Shown: positions 53,130 through 63,235 of the stretch, piece after piece
Layout of the letters: every line of letters starts with the position of its first letter
How positions within the stretch are numbered: the first letter of the stretch is position 1
NCBI RefSeq assembly: GCF_000280905.1
Contig: NZ_ALAP01000032.1
Location: forward strand, 124,001-188,000
DNA from: Streptomyces sp. AA1529
Lineage (GTDB): Bacteria > Actinomycetota > Actinomycetes > Streptomycetales > Streptomycetaceae
DNA: 64,000 bases
Reading direction: 5' to 3'
Notes under the pieces: model-generated
What the model was told of the DNA's origin: nothing
The model's database searches: none
The model's input: only the letters and a program-made list of their open reading frames with translations
Translations under genes and position numbers: made by a program

Positions 53130-53609
53130 TCACAGCGCGCCGGGCACGGCGGAGCGGTCCGGCGCCCCCGAGGGGGAGGCCGGTGAGTCCCCGGCGCCCA
53201 GTTCGGTCAGGCCCGGGAAGGCCACCCCGCCGCCCTTCCAGCGGACCGAGCGGACCGCGGCCTCGCGCAGTGCGTCGGCGGCCGTGCGCCGCCGTGCCCC
53301 CTCGCTTGCCCGCACCAGGTCCGCGTACACCCCGGCGACCCGGTCCTCCAACTGGGCGGCGAGCCGCACGGCCGCCGCGCTGTCGGGGACGGCGAAGGGC
53401 AGCGCGTAGGCGGCGGCGGCCGGTTCCGGATCGCCGCCCAGGGCGCGGACGGTGCGGCGCAGCGCGTCCCGGCGCGCCCGGTGCGCCTCGTAGCACTCCC
53501 GGGCCTCGCCCTCGCGGTCCTCGTCGATCCGGCCGCCGACGACCCCGTAGCCGTAGACGGCGGCGTGTTCGGCGCGCAACGCCGCCTGCGCTGCGGTCAG
53601 TTCCGTCAT
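53130..53609 (-). CDS. DUF4439 ferritin-like protein
   Basis: Helical protein of 159 residues: TAAQAALRAEHAAVYGYGVVGG, REGEARECYEAHRARRDAL and AAQLEDRVAGVYADLVRASE form a four-helix arrangement with Glu/His residues like ferritin-fold proteins. Function unknown. The ATG at 53609 overlaps the lipoprotein stop (ATGA), so the pair is coupled and likely acts together. Confidence 0.8.
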   Translation of the reverse strand: MTELTAAQAALRAEHAAVYGYGVVGGRIDEDREGEARECYEAHRARRDALRRTVRALGGDPEPAAAAYALPFAVPDSAAAVRLAAQLEDRVAGVYADLVRASEGARRRTAADALREAAVRSVRWKGGGVAFPGLTELGAGDSPASPSGAPDRSAVPGAL

Positions 53610-54334
53610 CCTTCGGCCGCCCCTTCCCGGCGCGGCCCGGCCTCGTCCGCCATGCCGTCGTCCGCGCTCCCGCCGTCGTCCGCCGTGCTCTTCCCGTCGT
53701 CGCCGCTGCCGGCGTCCTTGCCCCGCTGGTCGAGGAGGTATCCGTGCGCCGAGCCGCAGGCGGCCACCGAGGCGAGCAGCCGGGCCAGCTCGGGTGGTGC
53801 GCCGTCCAGCGCCCTGGTGCGGGTGTCGGCCAGCTCCCGCTCCGCCCTGGCCAGCGCCGCGAGCGCTGCTGTGGGGCTCTTCGGCACGGAGGCGGTGTCC
53901 GGGCTGGGCGGGCGTTCGGAGGTGCTCTCCCGCCCGCCGGGCTGTGCCGAGCGGTCGGTGCCGGGCGCGTCGGAGGGGCGGCGCGTGCCGCGCCCGCCGG
54001 GGGAGGGGGACCGGGTGCCGGACTCCCCGCCGCGCAGTACCCGCACATGGCGGACGATCTCCTCGCGCAGCGGGCGCAGCGGGGCGGCCAGTGCCGGGTG
54101 CACCTCTGCCGTGCCGTCGTAGCGGGCCAGCAGGTGTTCGCTGTCGCGTGCCGCGCCGCTGCGCAGCCGCCGCGCAGCCTCGGCACCCGCGCCGTCGGCG
54201 TCCTGCGCGGCCTCCCCGCCCGTGCAGGCCGCGAGGAGCGGCACTCCGAACGCCGTTCCGGTGGCGCCCAGCACGCCGGCCAGCAGCGCTCTGCGGCGCG
54301 GCCGCGCCGCCGTCGGTGACGGCATCAGCGACAT
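53606..54334 (-). CDS. Tat-type lipoprotein
   Basis: Exported protein of 242 residues, function unknown. The N-terminus ARPRRRALLAGVLGATGTAF has twin arginines and ends in lipobox LLAAC, so Tat export and lipidation are likely. The rest is largely helical and low-complexity, with HLLARYDGTAEVHP and a Ser/Asp-rich tail. The ATG at 54334 is chosen because GGGAG is 5 bases away; GTG 54340 is an alternative. It is divergent from rimP. Confidence 0.75.
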   Translation of the reverse strand: MSLMPSPTAARPRRRALLAGVLGATGTAFGVPLLAACTGGEAAQDADGAGAEAARRLRSGAARDSEHLLARYDGTAEVHPALAAPLRPLREEIVRHVRVLRGGESGTRSPSPGGRGTRRPSDAPGTDRSAQPGGRESTSERPPSPDTASVPKSPTAALAALARAERELADTRTRALDGAPPELARLLASVAACGSAHGYLLDQRGKDAGSGDDGKSTADDGGSADDGMADEAGPRREGAAEG

Positions 54335-54647
54335 GTGCACTCCCTGGATGTGGGCGAACGGACGGCCAGACGGACTGCGGCCTCGCCCGGGCCCGTGACC
54401 GCGGTGGGGCGCCGGTCACGCCCCGCGAGGGTACCCGGGGTCCTTCCCGCGGCTGTCCGCGGCCACCCCTGCCGGGCCGGGGCTGTACCCGGACGCCGCA
54501 CACGGCGGCGGGACGGTGCGGCCGCGCACAGCCGAGCGTTGTGGCACCGGGTCGGCGCAGCGCGCCACAGGCGATAGGCTTGGGCGGCGACACGCCCTTG
54601 TCACAAGGCCCCCCTACAACAGCACACGCGGCCGAGGAGTCACCCGG

Positions 54648-55205
54648 ATGAGCACCACCCAGAGCGAGAGGCTGCGCGGACTGCTGGAACCGCTTGTCAG
54701 CAAGAGGGGGTTGGATCTCGAGGAGATCGATGTGACCCCGGCCGGAAAGCGGCGCGTCCTGCGTGTCGTGGTGGACGCTGACGACGGGGTCCAGCTGGAC
54801 ACCTGCGCGGAACTGAGCCGCGCCTGCTCCGAAGTGCTCGACGAGAGCGACGCGATGGGCGGCGCCCCGTATGTGCTGGAGGTCACCTCTCCCGGGGCCG
54901 ACCGGCCGCTGAGCGAGCTGCGGCACTACCGCCGCGCCGTCGGGCGGCTGATCAAGGCGCAGCTCACCGAGGCCGCCGGCGGAGGGGAGCTGACCGCCCG
55001 CCTCACCGCTGTCGACGACGAGGGCCTCGACCTGGAGGTGCCCGGGGTCAAGGGGCGCAAGCCCACCGCCCGCAGGCTCGCCTTCGAGGAGATCGCCAAG
55101 GCGCGGGTCGAGATCGAGTTCAACCCCAAGGCCGCGCAGCAGCGGCGCATGTCCGCGGACGGCGACGCCGAAGCCGCCGGGAACGAGAACGAGGAGGAGG
55201 CGTAG
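54648..55205 (+). CDS. rimP: Ribosome maturation factor RimP
   Basis: Assists late 30S assembly. It has 185 residues: an N-terminal alpha/beta domain ([34 protein letters not shown], the family signature) and a C-terminal SH3-like domain, then an acidic tail. The ATG at 54648 has GAGGAG 8 bases upstream. First gene of the rimP-nusA-ylxR-infB operon. Confidence 0.95.
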   Translation: MSTTQSERLRGLLEPLVSKRGLDLEEIDVTPAGKRRVLRVVVDADDGVQLDTCAELSRACSEVLDESDAMGGAPYVLEVTSPGADRPLSELRHYRRAVGRLIKAQLTEAAGGGELTARLTAVDDEGLDLEVPGVKGRKPTARRLAFEEIAKARVEIEFNPKAAQQRRMSADGDAEAAGNENEEEA

Positions 55206-55207
55206 CC

Positions 55208-56230
55208 GTGGACATCGACATGAGTGCCCTGCGCGGGCTGGTCCGGGAGAAGGAGATCTCGCTGGACCTGCTGGTCGAGGCGATCGAGTCGGCCCTCCTC
55301 ATCGCGTACCACCGCACGGAGGGCAGCAGGCGCGACGCGCGCGTCGAGCTGAACCGCAAGACGGGCCACGTCACGGTGTGGGCCAAGGAGAGTGCCGAGG
55401 AGCTCGAAGAGGGCGCGGAGCCGCGGGAGTTCGACGACACCCCCACCGGATTCGGCCGGATCGCCGCGACGACGGCCAAGCAGGTCATCCTGCAGCGGCT
55501 GCGGGACGCCGAGGAGGAGGTCACCTTCGGCGAGTACGCGGGCCGCGAGGGCGATGTCGTGGCGGGCGTCGTCCAGCAGGGCAAGGACCCCAAGAGCGTG
55601 CTGGTGGACATCGGCAAGCTGGAGGCCATCCTGCCGCCGCAGGAGCAGGTGCCCGGCGAGGAGTACGGGCACGGCACCCGGCTGCGGACCTATGTGGTCC
55701 GGGTGGTCAAGGGTGTGCGCGGTCCTTCGGTGACGCTGTCGCGCACCCATCCCAATCTGGTCAAGAAGCTCTTCGAGCTGGAGGTCCCGGAGATCGCGGA
55801 CGGCTCGGTGGAGATCTCGGCCATCGCCCGCGAGGCGGGCCACCGCACCAAGATCGCCGTACGGTCGGCCCGCTCGGGGCTCAACGCCAAGGGCGCCTGC
55901 ATCGGTCCGATGGGTGGCCGGGTGCGCAACGTGATGGCGGAGCTGCACGGCGAGAAGATCGACATCGTGGACTGGTCCGAGGACCCGGCCGAACTGGTCG
56001 CCAACGCCCTTTCCCCGGCGCGGGTGAGCAAGGTCGAGATCCTCGACCTCGCGGCGCGGTCCGCCCGCGTCACGGTGCCCGACTACCAGCTCTCGCTGGC
56101 GATCGGCAAGGAAGGGCAGAACGCCCGGCTCGCCGCGCGCCTCACGGGCTGGCGCATCGACATCCGCCCGGACACCGCCGACGCGGCGGAGGGCGAACCG
56201 GCTCCGGAGCGTCCGGCCGGACACGGCTGA
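55208..56230 (+). CDS. nusA: Transcription termination/antitermination factor NusA
   Basis: RNA-polymerase-associated factor of 340 residues: an N-terminal domain, S1 (about 130-200), KH1 and KH2 ([40 protein letters not shown]). It lacks the acidic C-terminal repeats of E. coli NusA, as is usual in actinobacteria. The GTG at 55208 is two bases after the rimP stop, with GAGGAGG upstream. Confidence 0.97.
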   Translation: MDIDMSALRGLVREKEISLDLLVEAIESALLIAYHRTEGSRRDARVELNRKTGHVTVWAKESAEELEEGAEPREFDDTPTGFGRIAATTAKQVILQRLRDAEEEVTFGEYAGREGDVVAGVVQQGKDPKSVLVDIGKLEAILPPQEQVPGEEYGHGTRLRTYVVRVVKGVRGPSVTLSRTHPNLVKKLFELEVPEIADGSVEISAIAREAGHRTKIAVRSARSGLNAKGACIGPMGGRVRNVMAELHGEKIDIVDWSEDPAELVANALSPARVSKVEILDLAARSARVTVPDYQLSLAIGKEGQNARLAARLTGWRIDIRPDTADAAEGEPAPERPAGHG

Positions 56231-56347
56231 ACCACGACGGGACCGGTCACCCCGCGCGGTCGGGTGTGTACGACGCGGATGGCCGACGAGTAACGGCGCC
56301 CTTACCCCCCAACGGGATTCGGGGCTTCGGGGAGGTAGACTTAAGCA

Positions 56348-56635
56348 GTGTCTGGCCGGACGCGTGGTCGGGCGTGCCCTCAGCGGACCTGTGTCGGCTG
56401 CCGGGAGCGCACCGACAAGCAAGGTCTGCTGCGGCTGGTGCTGATCGGGGGAAGCCTGATCCCCGATCTTCGCGGTAGGCTGCCCGGTCGGGGTGCGTAT
56501 GTGCACTCTGTGCCGTCCTGCCTCGAGCAGGCGGTCCGGCGCCGGGCATTCAACCGGGCCTTCCGGGGTCCGGGTCCGTTCGACCTCGCAGAGCTGCGGG
56601 AGCACGTGGAGCGGAACGCACAGCACGCACCGTAG
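56348..56635 (+). CDS. ylxR: YlxR (DUF448) RNA-binding protein
   Basis: Small nucleoid/RNA-associated protein of 95 residues with the signature CVGCRERTDKQGLLRLV and the loop GRLPGRGAYVH, proposed in Bacillus to affect transcription. The GTG at 56348 has GGGAGG about 12 bases upstream. It lies in the conserved nusA-ylxR-infB order. Confidence 0.92.
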   Translation: MSGRTRGRACPQRTCVGCRERTDKQGLLRLVLIGGSLIPDLRGRLPGRGAYVHSVPSCLEQAVRRRAFNRAFRGPGPFDLAELREHVERNAQHAP

Positions 56636-56641
56636 GAGCCC

Positions 56642-56672
56642 GTACGGAACCTCCGTACCGGGAGAGGTACCT
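56642..56672 (+). promoter_or_regulatory. Short hairpin and palindrome in the infB leader
   Basis: 56642-56648 (GTACGGA) pairs with 56652-56658 around ACC, followed by the self-complementary GAGGTACCTC at 56663-56672. They sit between ylxR and the tandem repeats ahead of infB, and may structure the leader. Confidence 0.5.
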
Positions 56673-56698
56673 CGCGAGTGGGAAGTAGGTCGAGATTG

Positions 56699-56731
56699 CG
56701 ATGAGCACTCGATGAGTACGCGATGAGTACG
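56699..56731 (+). repeat. Three tandem 11-bp units forming nested mini-ORFs before infB
   Basis: CGATGAGCACT (56699-56709) and two exact CGATGAGTACG copies (56710-56720, 56721-56731) abut one another. Each unit holds an ATG. The first two mini-ORFs read MSTR and end at a TGA overlapping the next ATG; the third reads MSTPMHQ and stops at 56746. They lie about 40-55 bases before the infB start. Confidence 0.8.
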
Positions 56732-56787
56732 CCCATGCATCAGTAGCGAAGGTCCGGCGGACGACCCCCCGGGCCGTAAGGAGCGAA

Positions 56788-59700
56788 GTGGCTAAGGTCC
56801 GGGTATACGAACTCGCCAAGGAACTTGGAGTCGAGAGCAAGGTCGTCATGGCCAAACTCCAGGAACTCGGTGAATTCGTCCGTTCGGCGTCCTCGACGAT
56901 CGAGGCGCCGGTAGTCCGCAAATTGACAGACGCGTTCGACGCGGGTTCTGGCTCAGGTGCCAAGAAGTCCGCGGCGAAGCCTGCGGCGCCGAAGAAGGCC
57001 GCCGCCCCGACCCCCGCGCCCAAGCCGGGCGCACCCAAGCCGGGCGGTCCGAAGCCCGGCGCCCCCAAGCCGGGCCCCGCGGCTCCGGCGACCCCTGCGC
57101 CGAGCGCCCCGAGCGCCCCGAGCCCCGCACAGGGCGAGACGGGCGCTGCCGAGGCACCCAAGCCGGGCGCCCCGAAGCCCGGTGGGCCCAAGCCGGGGCC
57201 CGCACAGCCGGCCGCGCCGGCGAAGCCGGACTTCCAGGCACCGCCCGCCGCGCCGGGAGCTCCCAAGCCGGGCCAGGCCCCGAAGCCCGGCCAGGCACCC
57301 AAGCCGGGTCAGGCTCCCAAGCCCGGCGGGCAGGGCCGTCCGCAGGGTGGGCAGGCGCCGAAGCCGGGTCAGGCTCCCAAGCCCGGCGGGCGCACCTCCG
57401 GCCCGCGCCCGGGCAACAACCCCTTCACCTCCGGTGGCTCCACCGGTATGGCGCGTCCCCAGTCGCCGCGCTCCGGCGGTGCTCCCAAGCCGGGTGCTCC
57501 GAAGCCCGGCGCCCCCAAGCCCGGTCAGGGCCAGGGACAGGGCCAGGGCGGAGCCGGCCAGTCCGGTCCGCGTCCGCAGGCTCCGGGTGGCGGTCGCGCC
57601 ACGCCGGGCAACATGCCGCGTCCGCAGGCCCCGCAGGGCGGCGGCCCGCGTCCCGGCGGTGCCGGTGCCGGTGGCAACCGTCCGAACCCGGGCATGATGC
57701 CGCAGCGTCCCGCTGCGGGTCCGCGTCCCGGCCCCGGCCGTGGCGGCCCCGGCGGCGGTGGCCGTCCGGGTGGCGGCGGTCGTCCGGGTGGCGGCGGCGG
57801 TTTCGCCGGTCGTCCCGGTGGCGGCGGTGGCCGTCCGGGCGGTGGCGGCGGTTTCGCCGGTCGTCCCGGTGGCGGCGGCCGCCCCGGTTTCGGTGGCCGT
57901 CCCGGCGGTCCCGGCGGTCGTGGTGGCACCCAGGGCGCGTTCGGCCGTCCCGGCGGTCCGGCCCGTCGCGGTCGCAAGTCGAAGCGGCAGCGGCGCCAGG
58001 AGTACGAGCAGATGCAGGCGCCGTCGGTCGGCGGCGTGATGCTGCCGCGCGGCAAGGGCGAGGTCGTCCGGCTGTCGCGCGGTGCCTCGCTCACGGACTT
58101 CGCGGAGAAGATCAACGCCAACCCGGCGTCGCTGGTCCAGGTGATGTTCAACCTGGGTGAGATGGTCACCGCGACCCAGTCCGTCTCCGACGAGACGCTG
58201 AACCTCCTCGGCGAGGAGATGAACTACGTCGTCCAGATCGTCAGCCCGGAGGAGGAGGACCGCGAGCTTCTCGAGTCCTTCGACATCGAGTTCGGCGAGG
58301 ACGAGGGCGGCGAGACGGCACTCGTGGCGCGTCCCCCGGTGGTGACCGTCATGGGTCACGTCGACCACGGCAAGACGCGGCTGCTGGACGCGATCCGGAA
58401 GACCAACGTCATCGAGGGCGAGGCCGGCGGCATCACCCAGCACATCGGTGCCTACCAGGCGTCGACCGAGGTGAACGACGAAGAGCGCAAGATCACCTTC
58501 ATCGACACCCCCGGTCACGAGGCGTTCACCGCCATGCGTGCCCGCGGTGCCAAGTCGACCGACATCGCGATCCTCGTGGTCGCGGCCAACGACGGCGTGA
58601 TGCCGCAGACGATCGAGGCGCTCAACCACGCCAAGGCGGCCGAGGTGCCGATCGTCGTCGCGGTCAACAAGATCGACGTCGAGGGCGCCGACCCCACCAA
58701 GGTCCGCGGCCAGCTGACCGAGTACGGGCTGGTGGCCGAGGAGTACGGCGGCGACACGATGTTCGTCGACATCTCCGCGCGCCAGGGGCTGAACATCGAG
58801 GAGCTCCTCGAGGCCGTGGTCCTGACCGCGGATGCCTCGCTGGACCTGCGGGCCAACCCCGACCAGGACGCGCAGGGTCTCGCCATCGAGGCCCACCTCG
58901 ACCGCGGCCGTGGCGCCGTGGCCACCGTCCTGGTCCAGCGCGGCACGCTGCGGGTCGGCGAGACCATGGTCGTGGGCGACGCCTACGGCCGGGTGCGCGC
59001 GATGCTCGACGACAAGGGCGAGAACATCAAGGAAGCGGGTCCCTCGACCCCCGTCCTGGTGCTCGGTCTCACCAATGTCCCGGGCGCCGGCGACAACTTC
59101 CTGGTGGTGGACGAGGACCGCACGGCACGGCAGATCGCCGAGAAGCGCGCGGCGCGCGAGCGCAACGCGGCCTTCGCCAAGCGGACCCGCCGCGTCTCCC
59201 TGGAGGACCTGGACAAGGTGCTCAAGGCGGGCGAGGTGCAGCAGCTCAACCTCATCATCAAGGGCGACGCGTCCGGTTCGGTGGAGGCCCTGGAGTCCTC
59301 GCTGCTCCAGCTCGACGTCGGCGAAGAGGTGGACCTGCGCATCCTGCACCGCGGGGTGGGTGCGGTCACCGAGACCGACATCGACCTGGCGACCGGCTCC
59401 GACGCCATCGTGATCGGCTTCAACGTCCGCGCCGAGGGGCGTGCGACCCAGCTGGCCGAGCGCGAGGGTGTGGACGTCCGCTACTACTCGGTGATCTACC
59501 AGGTCATCGAGGAGATCGAAGCGGCGCTCAAGGGCATGCTCAAGCCCGAGTACGAAGAGGTCGAGCTGGGCACGGCGGAGATCCGCGAGGTCTTCCGTTC
59601 GTCCAAGCTGGGCAACATCGCCGGTGTCCTCATCCGCTCCGGCGAGGTGCGCAGGAACACCAAGGCCCGCGTCATCCGGGATGGCAAGGTCGTGGCGGAG

Positions 59701-59853
59701 AACCTCAACATCGAGGGCCTGCGCCGCTTCAAGGACGATGTCACCGAGATCCGCGAAGGCTTCGAGGGCGGTATCAACCTCGGGAACTTCAACGACATCA
59801 AGGTCGACGACGTCATCGCGACGTACGAGATGCGGGAGAAGCCGCGCGGCTGA
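56788..59853 (+). CDS. infB: Translation initiation factor IF-2
   Basis: GTPase of 1021 residues that brings fMet-tRNA to the small subunit and promotes subunit joining. An N-terminal domain ([20 protein letters not shown]) precedes a very long Lys/Pro/Gly/Ala-rich linker (about 55-395), then a GTPase with G1 GHVDHGKT, G3 DTPGHE, G4 NKID, and C-terminal domains including the fMet-binding end. The GTG at 56788 follows AAGGAG. The linker is far longer than in E. coli but common in Streptomyces. The leader carries nested mini-ORFs. Confidence 0.98.
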   Translation: MAKVRVYELAKELGVESKVVMAKLQELGEFVRSASSTIEAPVVRKLTDAFDAGSGSGAKKSAAKPAAPKKAAAPTPAPKPGAPKPGGPKPGAPKPGPAAPATPAPSAPSAPSPAQGETGAAEAPKPGAPKPGGPKPGPAQPAAPAKPDFQAPPAAPGAPKPGQAPKPGQAPKPGQAPKPGGQGRPQGGQAPKPGQAPKPGGRTSGPRPGNNPFTSGGSTGMARPQSPRSGGAPKPGAPKPGAPKPGQGQGQGQGGAGQSGPRPQAPGGGRATPGNMPRPQAPQGGGPRPGGAGAGGNRPNPGMMPQRPAAGPRPGPGRGGPGGGGRPGGGGRPGGGGGFAGRPGGGGGRPGGGGGFAGRPGGGGRPGFGGRPGGPGGRGGTQGAFGRPGGPARRGRKSKRQRRQEYEQMQAPSVGGVMLPRGKGEVVRLSRGASLTDFAEKINANPASLVQVMFNLGEMVTATQSVSDETLNLLGEEMNYVVQIVSPEEEDRELLESFDIEFGEDEGGETALVARPPVVTVMGHVDHGKTRLLDAIRKTNVIEGEAGGITQHIGAYQASTEVNDEERKITFIDTPGHEAFTAMRARGAKSTDIAILVVAANDGVMPQTIEALNHAKAAEVPIVVAVNKIDVEGADPTKVRGQLTEYGLVAEEYGGDTMFVDISARQGLNIEELLEAVVLTADASLDLRANPDQDAQGLAIEAHLDRGRGAVATVLVQRGTLRVGETMVVGDAYGRVRAMLDDKGENIKEAGPSTPVLVLGLTNVPGAGDNFLVVDEDRTARQIAEKRAARERNAAFAKRTRRVSLEDLDKVLKAGEVQQLNLIIKGDASGSVEALESSLLQLDVGEEVDLRILHRGVGAVTETDIDLATGSDAIVIGFNVRAEGRATQLAEREGVDVRYYSVIYQVIEEIEAALKGMLKPEYEEVELGTAEIREVFRSSKLGNIAGVLIRSGEVRRNTKARVIRDGKVVAENLNIEGLRRFKDDVTEIREGFEGGINLGNFNDIKVDDVIATYEMREKPRG
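57000..57980 (+). repeat. Low-complexity Pro/Gly/Lys linker in infB
   Basis: Repeated in-frame motifs encode KPGQAP, APKPGG and [11 protein letters not shown], forming a flexible, basic linker between the N-terminal and GTPase domains. The DNA is strongly repetitive, so slippage and length variation are expected. Confidence 0.85.
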
Positions 59854-59880
59854 TCCCTTGCGCAGGGCAACCCGCGCATC

Positions 59881-59960
59881 GCCCGGTCACCGCGAGTGGT
59901 GATCGGGCGAGGTACGGGACCGGGGCCGACCGGCGGAGTATTTCCGTCGATCGGCCCCGG
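59881..59960 (+). terminator. Two stem-loops after infB
   Basis: 59881-59891 pairs with 59898-59908 (11 pairs with one G-T). 59920-59929 pairs with 59951-59960 (10 perfect pairs), and its loop can extend the stem. They may partly end the operon before the DUF503 gene. Confidence 0.7.
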
Positions 59961-60051
59961 CCGTTGCGTGTACGGTGCCAGTGCATTCCAGGCCCCCAGC
60001 CCCCGCTGGGCGGCACCCCCAAGGCCCCACGGGTGGCTTGACCCGGACTGT

Positions 60052-60345
60052 ATGTACGTAGGGACGCTGTCCTTCGACCTGCTTCTCGGCGATGTGCGGT
60101 CGCTCAAGGAGAAGCGCTCCGTCGTCCGCCCCATCGTCGCCGAGTTGCAGCGCAAGCACGCGGTCAGTGTCGCCGAGACGGGCGAGCAGGACCTCTACCG
60201 CAGAGCCCGCATCGGACTGGCGGCGGTGTCCGGCGACGCCGGACACCTCAGCGACCTGCTGGACCGCTGCGAGCGGCTGGTCGCCGGGCGCCCCGAGGTG
60301 GAACTGCTCTCCGTGCGGCGGCAGTTCCACGGCGACGACGCATAG
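60052..60345 (+). CDS. DUF503 family protein (YlxP-like)
   Basis: Conserved 97-residue protein usually found between infB and rbfA, as here. It begins MYVGTLSFDLLLGDVRSLKEKRS and contains VSVAETGEQDLYRRARIGLA, typical of the family, which has a ferredoxin-like fold. A role in ribosome assembly is suspected but not established. The ATG at 60052 has no clear ribosome binding site, so a short leader is likely. Confidence 0.9.
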   Translation: MYVGTLSFDLLLGDVRSLKEKRSVVRPIVAELQRKHAVSVAETGEQDLYRRARIGLAAVSGDAGHLSDLLDRCERLVAGRPEVELLSVRRQFHGDDA

Positions 60346-60463
60346 CACCACAGCCGCCGCGGCAGGCGCCGCGGCGGAGCACGCAGAACGTCAGCAGACG
60401 CAGCAGACGCAGAGAGAACGCAGCAGCGCGTGAGCGCGAGGCGCAGAGCAAGGAGACGGACCA

Positions 60464-60964
<501 letters not shown>

Positions 60965-60967
60965 TCC

Positions 60968-61891
60968 GTGGCACGCAGGAGAGACAACGGCCCCGGCGGG
61001 CTGCTCGTCGTCGACAAGCCCGCCGGGTTCACCTCGCACGACGTCGTGGCCAAGGTGCGCGGCATGGCCCGCACCCGGCGGGTCGGCCACGCGGGAACAC
61101 TCGACCCGATGGCCACCGGCGTGCTGGTCGTCGGCACCGAGCGGGCCACCCGGCTGCTCGGCCACCTGGCCCTGACGGAGAAGGAGTACGTCGCGACCCT
61201 CCGGCTCGGGCAGGAGACCGTGACGGAGGACGCCGAGGGGGAGATCACCGCCGCGCGGGGAGCCGGGGACGTCGACCGGCAGCGGCTCGACGCGGCCGTC
61301 GGCGCCCAGACCGGCGCCATCTCGCAGGTGCCCTCCGCGGTCAGCGCCGTGAAGGTGGACGGCAAGCGCGCCTACGCCCGGGTCCGTGAGGGCGAGGAGG
61401 TGCAACTGGCCGCCCGCCCGGTCACCGTCTCCTCGTTCCAGGTGCACGATGTGCGCCCGGACACCGCCGAGGACGGCACACCCGTCACCGACGTACTCGT
61501 GTCGGTCGTGTGCTCCTCCGGCACCTATGTGCGCGCACTCGCCCGCGACGTGGGCGCGGAACTGGGCACGGGCGGCCATCTGACCGCGCTGCGGCGCACC
61601 AGGGTCGGGCCCTACGGTCTGGACGGCGCGCACACCATGGAGCAGTTGCAGCAGTTCGTGGACGCCGAGCAGTCGCTGCCGGTGGTGCCGCTGGGTGACG
61701 CCGCCGCGGCGGCGTTCGCCCGCTGGGACATCGACGAGGAGCAGGCGCGCCGTATCGGCAACGGCGTGCAGTTGCGGATGCCCAGCGGCAGCGGACCGGG
61801 CCCCGTCGCGGTGTTCGGCCCGGGCGGGCAGTTCGTCGCACTGGTGGAGGAGCGCGAGGGCAGGGCCAGGAGCCTGGCCGTCTTCGTGTGA
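60968..61891 (+). CDS. truB: tRNA pseudouridine-55 synthase
   Basis: Makes psi55 in the T-loop of tRNAs. The 307 residues have the catalytic Asp in GHAGTLDPMATGVL, the preceding LVVDKPAGFTSHDVV, and the RNA-contacting CSSGTYVRALARDVG. The GTG at 60968 lies three bases after the rbfA stop, so it is co-transcribed. Confidence 0.97.
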   Translation: MARRRDNGPGGLLVVDKPAGFTSHDVVAKVRGMARTRRVGHAGTLDPMATGVLVVGTERATRLLGHLALTEKEYVATLRLGQETVTEDAEGEITAARGAGDVDRQRLDAAVGAQTGAISQVPSAVSAVKVDGKRAYARVREGEEVQLAARPVTVSSFQVHDVRPDTAEDGTPVTDVLVSVVCSSGTYVRALARDVGAELGTGGHLTALRRTRVGPYGLDGAHTMEQLQQFVDAEQSLPVVPLGDAAAAAFARWDIDEEQARRIGNGVQLRMPSGSGPGPVAVFGPGGQFVALVEEREGRARSLAVFV

Positions 61892-62135
61892 GGCCCGCCC
61901 GGCGGCCGCCGGGGCGGATCTCCGTGCGGCAGCCGCGACACGCAGGGCGGAGCGTGCCGTGCAGCCCTCCGGCGCCGGGTCCGGAGCGGCCGGGTGTCAC
62001 GCCACCGGGCATGTCCCGAGGTGGGTCCCTGCGGGTCGCGCCGGTGGGGCATGGCACCCTTGGACCGGCGGCGGAACCCGCCGTCAGCACCAACGGCACA
62101 GGCACTGGCGAACTAGGTAGCGACGAGGAGCAGAC

Positions 62136-63080
62136 GTGCAGCGCTGGCGTGGCTTGGAGGACATCCCCGAGGGCTGGGGGCGCAGCGTCGTCACCATCGG
62201 CTCGTACGACGGGGTGCACCGGGGGCACCAGCTCATCATCGGCAGGACCGTGGAGCGTGCCCGGGAACTGGGCGTCCCCGCCGTGGTCGTCACGTTCGAC
62301 CCGCACCCCAGCGAGGTCGTCCGGCCGGGCAGCCACCCCCCGCTGCTCGCCCCGCATCACCGGCGGGCCGAACTCATGGGCGAACTGGGGGTGGACGCCG
62401 TTCTCGTGCTTCCTTTCACCTCCGAGTTCTCCAAACTGTCGCCCGCCGACTTCGTGGTCAAGGTCCTCGTGGACAAGCTGCACGCGCGCAGCGTCGTGGA
62501 GGGCCCGAACTTCCGCTTCGGACACAAGGCGGCCGGCACCGTCGCCTCGCTGGCCGAACTCGGCGGCACCTACGACTACGACGTGATCGTCGTCGACCTC
62601 TTCGAGCGCACGGACGGCGGCGAGGCGTTCTCCTCCACGATGGCGCGCCGGCTGGTGGCCGAAGGAGAGGTGCGCGGCGCGGCGCAGGTGCTGGGCCGCC
62701 CGCACCGCGTCGAGGGTGTGGTGGTGCGCGGTGCGCAGCGGGGCCGCGAACTCGGCTATCCCACGGCGAACGTGGAGACCCTTCCGCACACGGCCGTCCC
62801 GGCCGACGGTGTGTACGCCGGCTGGCTGACGGTGAACGGCGAGGCGATGCCCGCCGCGCTCTCGGTCGGCACGAACCCCCAGTTCGACGGCGTCGAGCGC
62901 ACGGTGGAGGCGTACGCCATCGACCGGGTGGACCTGGACCTGTACGAGTTGCACGCGGCGGTGGACTTCCTGGAGTACATCCGGGGCCAGGAGAAGTTCG
63001 AGACGCTCGAGGCGCTGAAGGAACGGATGGCGCAGGACGTCGAGGAGTCCCGGCGGCTGGTGGCCGCTGCGGAGGACTGA
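62136..63080 (+). CDS. ribF: Bifunctional riboflavin kinase / FAD synthetase
   Basis: Makes FMN from riboflavin and then FAD. The N-terminal adenylyltransferase domain has TIGSYDGVHRGHQ and FDPHPSEV; the C-terminal kinase has GRELGYPTANV. The 314 residues are typical in length. The GTG at 62136 follows GAGGAG. The 244-base gap after truB shows no FMN riboswitch or other gene. Confidence 0.96.
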   Translation: MQRWRGLEDIPEGWGRSVVTIGSYDGVHRGHQLIIGRTVERARELGVPAVVVTFDPHPSEVVRPGSHPPLLAPHHRRAELMGELGVDAVLVLPFTSEFSKLSPADFVVKVLVDKLHARSVVEGPNFRFGHKAAGTVASLAELGGTYDYDVIVVDLFERTDGGEAFSSTMARRLVAEGEVRGAAQVLGRPHRVEGVVVRGAQRGRELGYPTANVETLPHTAVPADGVYAGWLTVNGEAMPAALSVGTNPQFDGVERTVEAYAIDRVDLDLYELHAAVDFLEYIRGQEKFETLEALKERMAQDVEESRRLVAAAED

Positions 63081-63163
63081 GCCGCACCCCGGACCTCCCG
63101 GTCCCGCCGGCGGCCTCGTCCGCATCGGTCGGGTGGGTCGAATCCGGCGGATCGGCCGGGCGG

Positions 63164-63212
63164 AAGCAGGTGAGGGGCGGTCGGACCAGGTCCGACCGCC
63201 CCTCACCTGCTT
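63164..63212. terminator. 22-bp perfect stem-loop between convergent genes
   Basis: 63164-63185 is fully complementary to 63191-63212 with a 5-nt loop and a short T run on the right. It should end ribF transcription and also the leftward gene. Confidence 0.9.
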
Positions 63213-63235
63213 TCCGGTTCCGGGGGAGGCCCCCG

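Noticed and set aside
61892-62135. FMN riboswitch before ribF
   Set aside because: None of the conserved RFN-element segments could be found in the gap.
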